Source: an uncultured Treponema sp. (GTDB lineage Bacteria; Spirochaetota; Spirochaetia; Treponematales; Treponemataceae). From it: a stretch of 6,216 bases of DNA. Both the position numbers and the translations under genes were made by a program. How positions within the stretch are numbered: position 1 is the stretch's first letter; each line of letters begins with the position of its first letter. The notes under the pieces were generated by a model that was not told the DNA's origin, ran no database searches, and saw only the letters and a list, made by a program, of their open reading frames with translations. Shown piece after piece: positions 4,872-6,216 of this stretch. Location: assembly GCA_905373565.1 (NCBI GenBank), contig CAJPTT010000150.1, positions 1-6,216 of the forward strand, in the 5' to 3' direction.

Positions 4872-6216
4872 ATGGCATATATTTTAGGAACCGCCGGACA
4901 CGTCGATCACGGCAAAAGCGCATTGGTAAAATGCTTAACCGGAGTGGAAACCAGCCACATCCCCGAAGAAAAGAAGCGGGGTATGACCATTGAGCTGGGT
5001 TTTGCCGCCTTGGAAGATCCCGTACACGGAACGGTCGGTATCGTCGATGTTCCCGGACACGAACGGTTTATCCGTAACATGGTAGCAGGCACGTGGGGAC
5101 TTGACGCGGCAATGCTGATTGTCGCAGCAGACGACGGGTGGATGCAGATGTCGTCGGATCACCTGCGGGTACTTAAAGCGATGCATATCAACTCCATCCT
5201 GTTGGTCATAACCAAATCCGACTTGGCCGATCCTGATATGATCGAGCTGATACGGGAAGATGCAAATCGGCATTGCCGCGAAATCCTCGGAAGGGAATTA
5301 CCTTCGGTGGCTGTTTCCGCACATACCGGCGCCGGTATCGACGAACTCAAGAAAAAAATTACGGAATTATTGAGCGCCGTCCGCACCGCTCCGTTGGATA
5401 AGCCGTTCCTGTATATCGACCGCGCCTTTACGCTGAAAGGAATCGGCATCACGGTAACCGGTACGCTCCGCGGTAAAAGCATTGCCGTCGGCGATCAGCT
5501 TGCACTCTATCCCGGCGGAACCGAATGCAAGATTAAAAACATTCAAAATCACCACGCCGACGTATCTTCTTCCGAATCGGGAATGCGGACGGCGCTTAAC
5601 CTGAAAATATCCGAAAAAGAAAAGGTAGAGCGCGGTATGCTGCTTGCAGGCATTGGCGAAAGTCCCGTACTGCAAGGCTCCGAACTGCTCGTCCGCGTCG
5701 ATGAATATTTTAACAAACAGGAAACCGGCGACGGCATCAAAAATCATATCGAACTGGAACTTGCAACCGGCAGTACCAATGCCATCGGCGCGATTCACTT
5801 TAACAAAACCGATCCCACGCTGGCGCGGGTGTCCTTGCAGGAATCTATCGCCGGACGCTGGAACCAACCGGCCGTCCTTATCAGGCATGGGGGAAGTTCC
5901 ATTCTCGCCTCGTGCAGAATACTTGCGGCATTTGACTCCTACCGCGCGGCCATCTTTAAGCAATTTTTTTCGGTGTATGCCGGACGGGAATTACCGTCGT
6001 GGAAAAGCTGCGGCTTTTTTATCACCGGCTTTATAGAAAAAGACCGCGCGGAACCCAAGGAGCTTTCGGCTGACGCAAAAGACGTTACGGCCTGCGGCAA
6101 ACAGCTCATCTTTATCAAGAAGCTCGCCGAATGGGAAGCAAAGATTTTAGAGACCGCAAAGAAAAGTCAGGCAGGTTTTACGGCAGAGGAAATCGATACG
6201 GCTGTGCCGGTAAAGG
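4872..6216 (+). CDS. selB: Selenocysteine-specific elongation factor SelB (3' end outside window)
   Basis: SelB is the GTPase that carries Sec-tRNA(Sec) to the ribosome at UGA codons and recognises the mRNA SECIS hairpin with its C-terminal winged helices. The frame is open for 448 codons to the window end. GTPase motifs are complete: G1 GHVDHGKS (9-16), G2 RGMTIELGF (36-44), G3 DVPGHE (59-64), G4 TKSD (114-117, the SelB form of NKxD) and G5 SAHTG (149-153). Beta-barrel domain 2 begins at FLYIDRAFTLKGIGITVTGT (179-198), strongly SelB-like. Residues from about 270 fit domain 3 and the start of the C-terminal region. Given usual SelB lengths near 600-640 residues, some 150-190 residues, including most winged helices that bind SECIS, are missing at the window edge. 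Odd: the segment normally like DGVMPQTREHL reads DGWMQMSSDHL (88-98). The start is supported by the ribosome binding site and the EF-Tu-like N-terminus beginning at residue 3. Confidence 0.97.
   Translation, partial: MAYILGTAGHVDHGKSALVKCLTGVETSHIPEEKKRGMTIELGFAALEDPVHGTVGIVDVPGHERFIRNMVAGTWGLDAAMLIVAADDGWMQMSSDHLRVLKAMHINSILLVITKSDLADPDMIELIREDANRHCREILGRELPSVAVSAHTGAGIDELKKKITELLSAVRTAPLDKPFLYIDRAFTLKGIGITVTGTLRGKSIAVGDQLALYPGGTECKIKNIQNHHADVSSSESGMRTALNLKISEKEKVERGMLLAGIGESPVLQGSELLVRVDEYFNKQETGDGIKNHIELELATGSTNAIGAIHFNKTDPTLARVSLQESIAGRWNQPAVLIRHGGSSILASCRILAAFDSYRAAIFKQFFSVYAGRELPSWKSCGFFITGFIEKDRAEPKELSADAKDVTACGKQLIFIKKLAEWEAKILETAKKSQAGFTAEEIDTAVPVK

Noticed and set aside
5367..5963. 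Long minus-strand open frame of 198 codons opposite selB
   Set aside because: It is a shadow of the selB frame in a codon-biased region; the + strand frame carries clear SelB domain 2 similarity.

Overview
The window reads as one co-oriented stretch of a bacterial chromosome, everything on the + strand. The best guess for the source is a Treponema-like spirochaete: it decodes selenocysteine, has a compact gene layout and carries an exported glycogen-binding-type (E-set) protein. No 16S rRNA or other marker gene is present, so this is inference.

Positions 1 to about 231 hold no convincing protein gene but are packed with stem-loops. Four of the five strong hairpins (1-26, 27-40, 90-111, 117-136) display a GGA in a six-base loop. 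The sequence around each loop closely follows the published CsrA/RsmA binding consensus RUACARGGAUGU. The region therefore looks like a CsrB/RsmY/RsmZ-type small RNA that would sequester the translational regulator CsrA. The left window edge cuts it, so its promoter, and perhaps more hairpins, lie outside. A cis-acting CsrA-bound leader of the next gene, or a dispersed palindromic repeat, are the main alternatives. This is the most interesting signal in the window.

Positions 232-1221 encode a tRNA-dihydrouridine synthase (Dus), which has no visible Shine-Dalgarno sequence and a possible promoter ending right at its start codon. After a 133-base gap, 1355-2083 encodes an exported 242-residue protein with a C-terminal glycogen-binding/isoamylase-N-like E-set domain and probably a second, diverged copy before it. 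A 22-base gap with a small hairpin leads to a MATE-family multidrug or metabolite exporter (2106-3482).

Only five bases separate the exporter from selA (3488-4837), and the selA ribosome binding site lies over the exporter's stop codon. selB follows after 34 bases (4872 to the window end, 3' truncated). SelA turns Ser-tRNA(Sec) into Sec-tRNA(Sec) with selenophosphate from SelD, and SelB delivers that tRNA to UGA codons marked by a SECIS hairpin. selA and selB are thus a standard selenocysteine-insertion pair. The tRNA(Sec) gene selC and selD are not in the window. The exporter, selA and selB, and possibly the E-set gene, look like one transcription unit.
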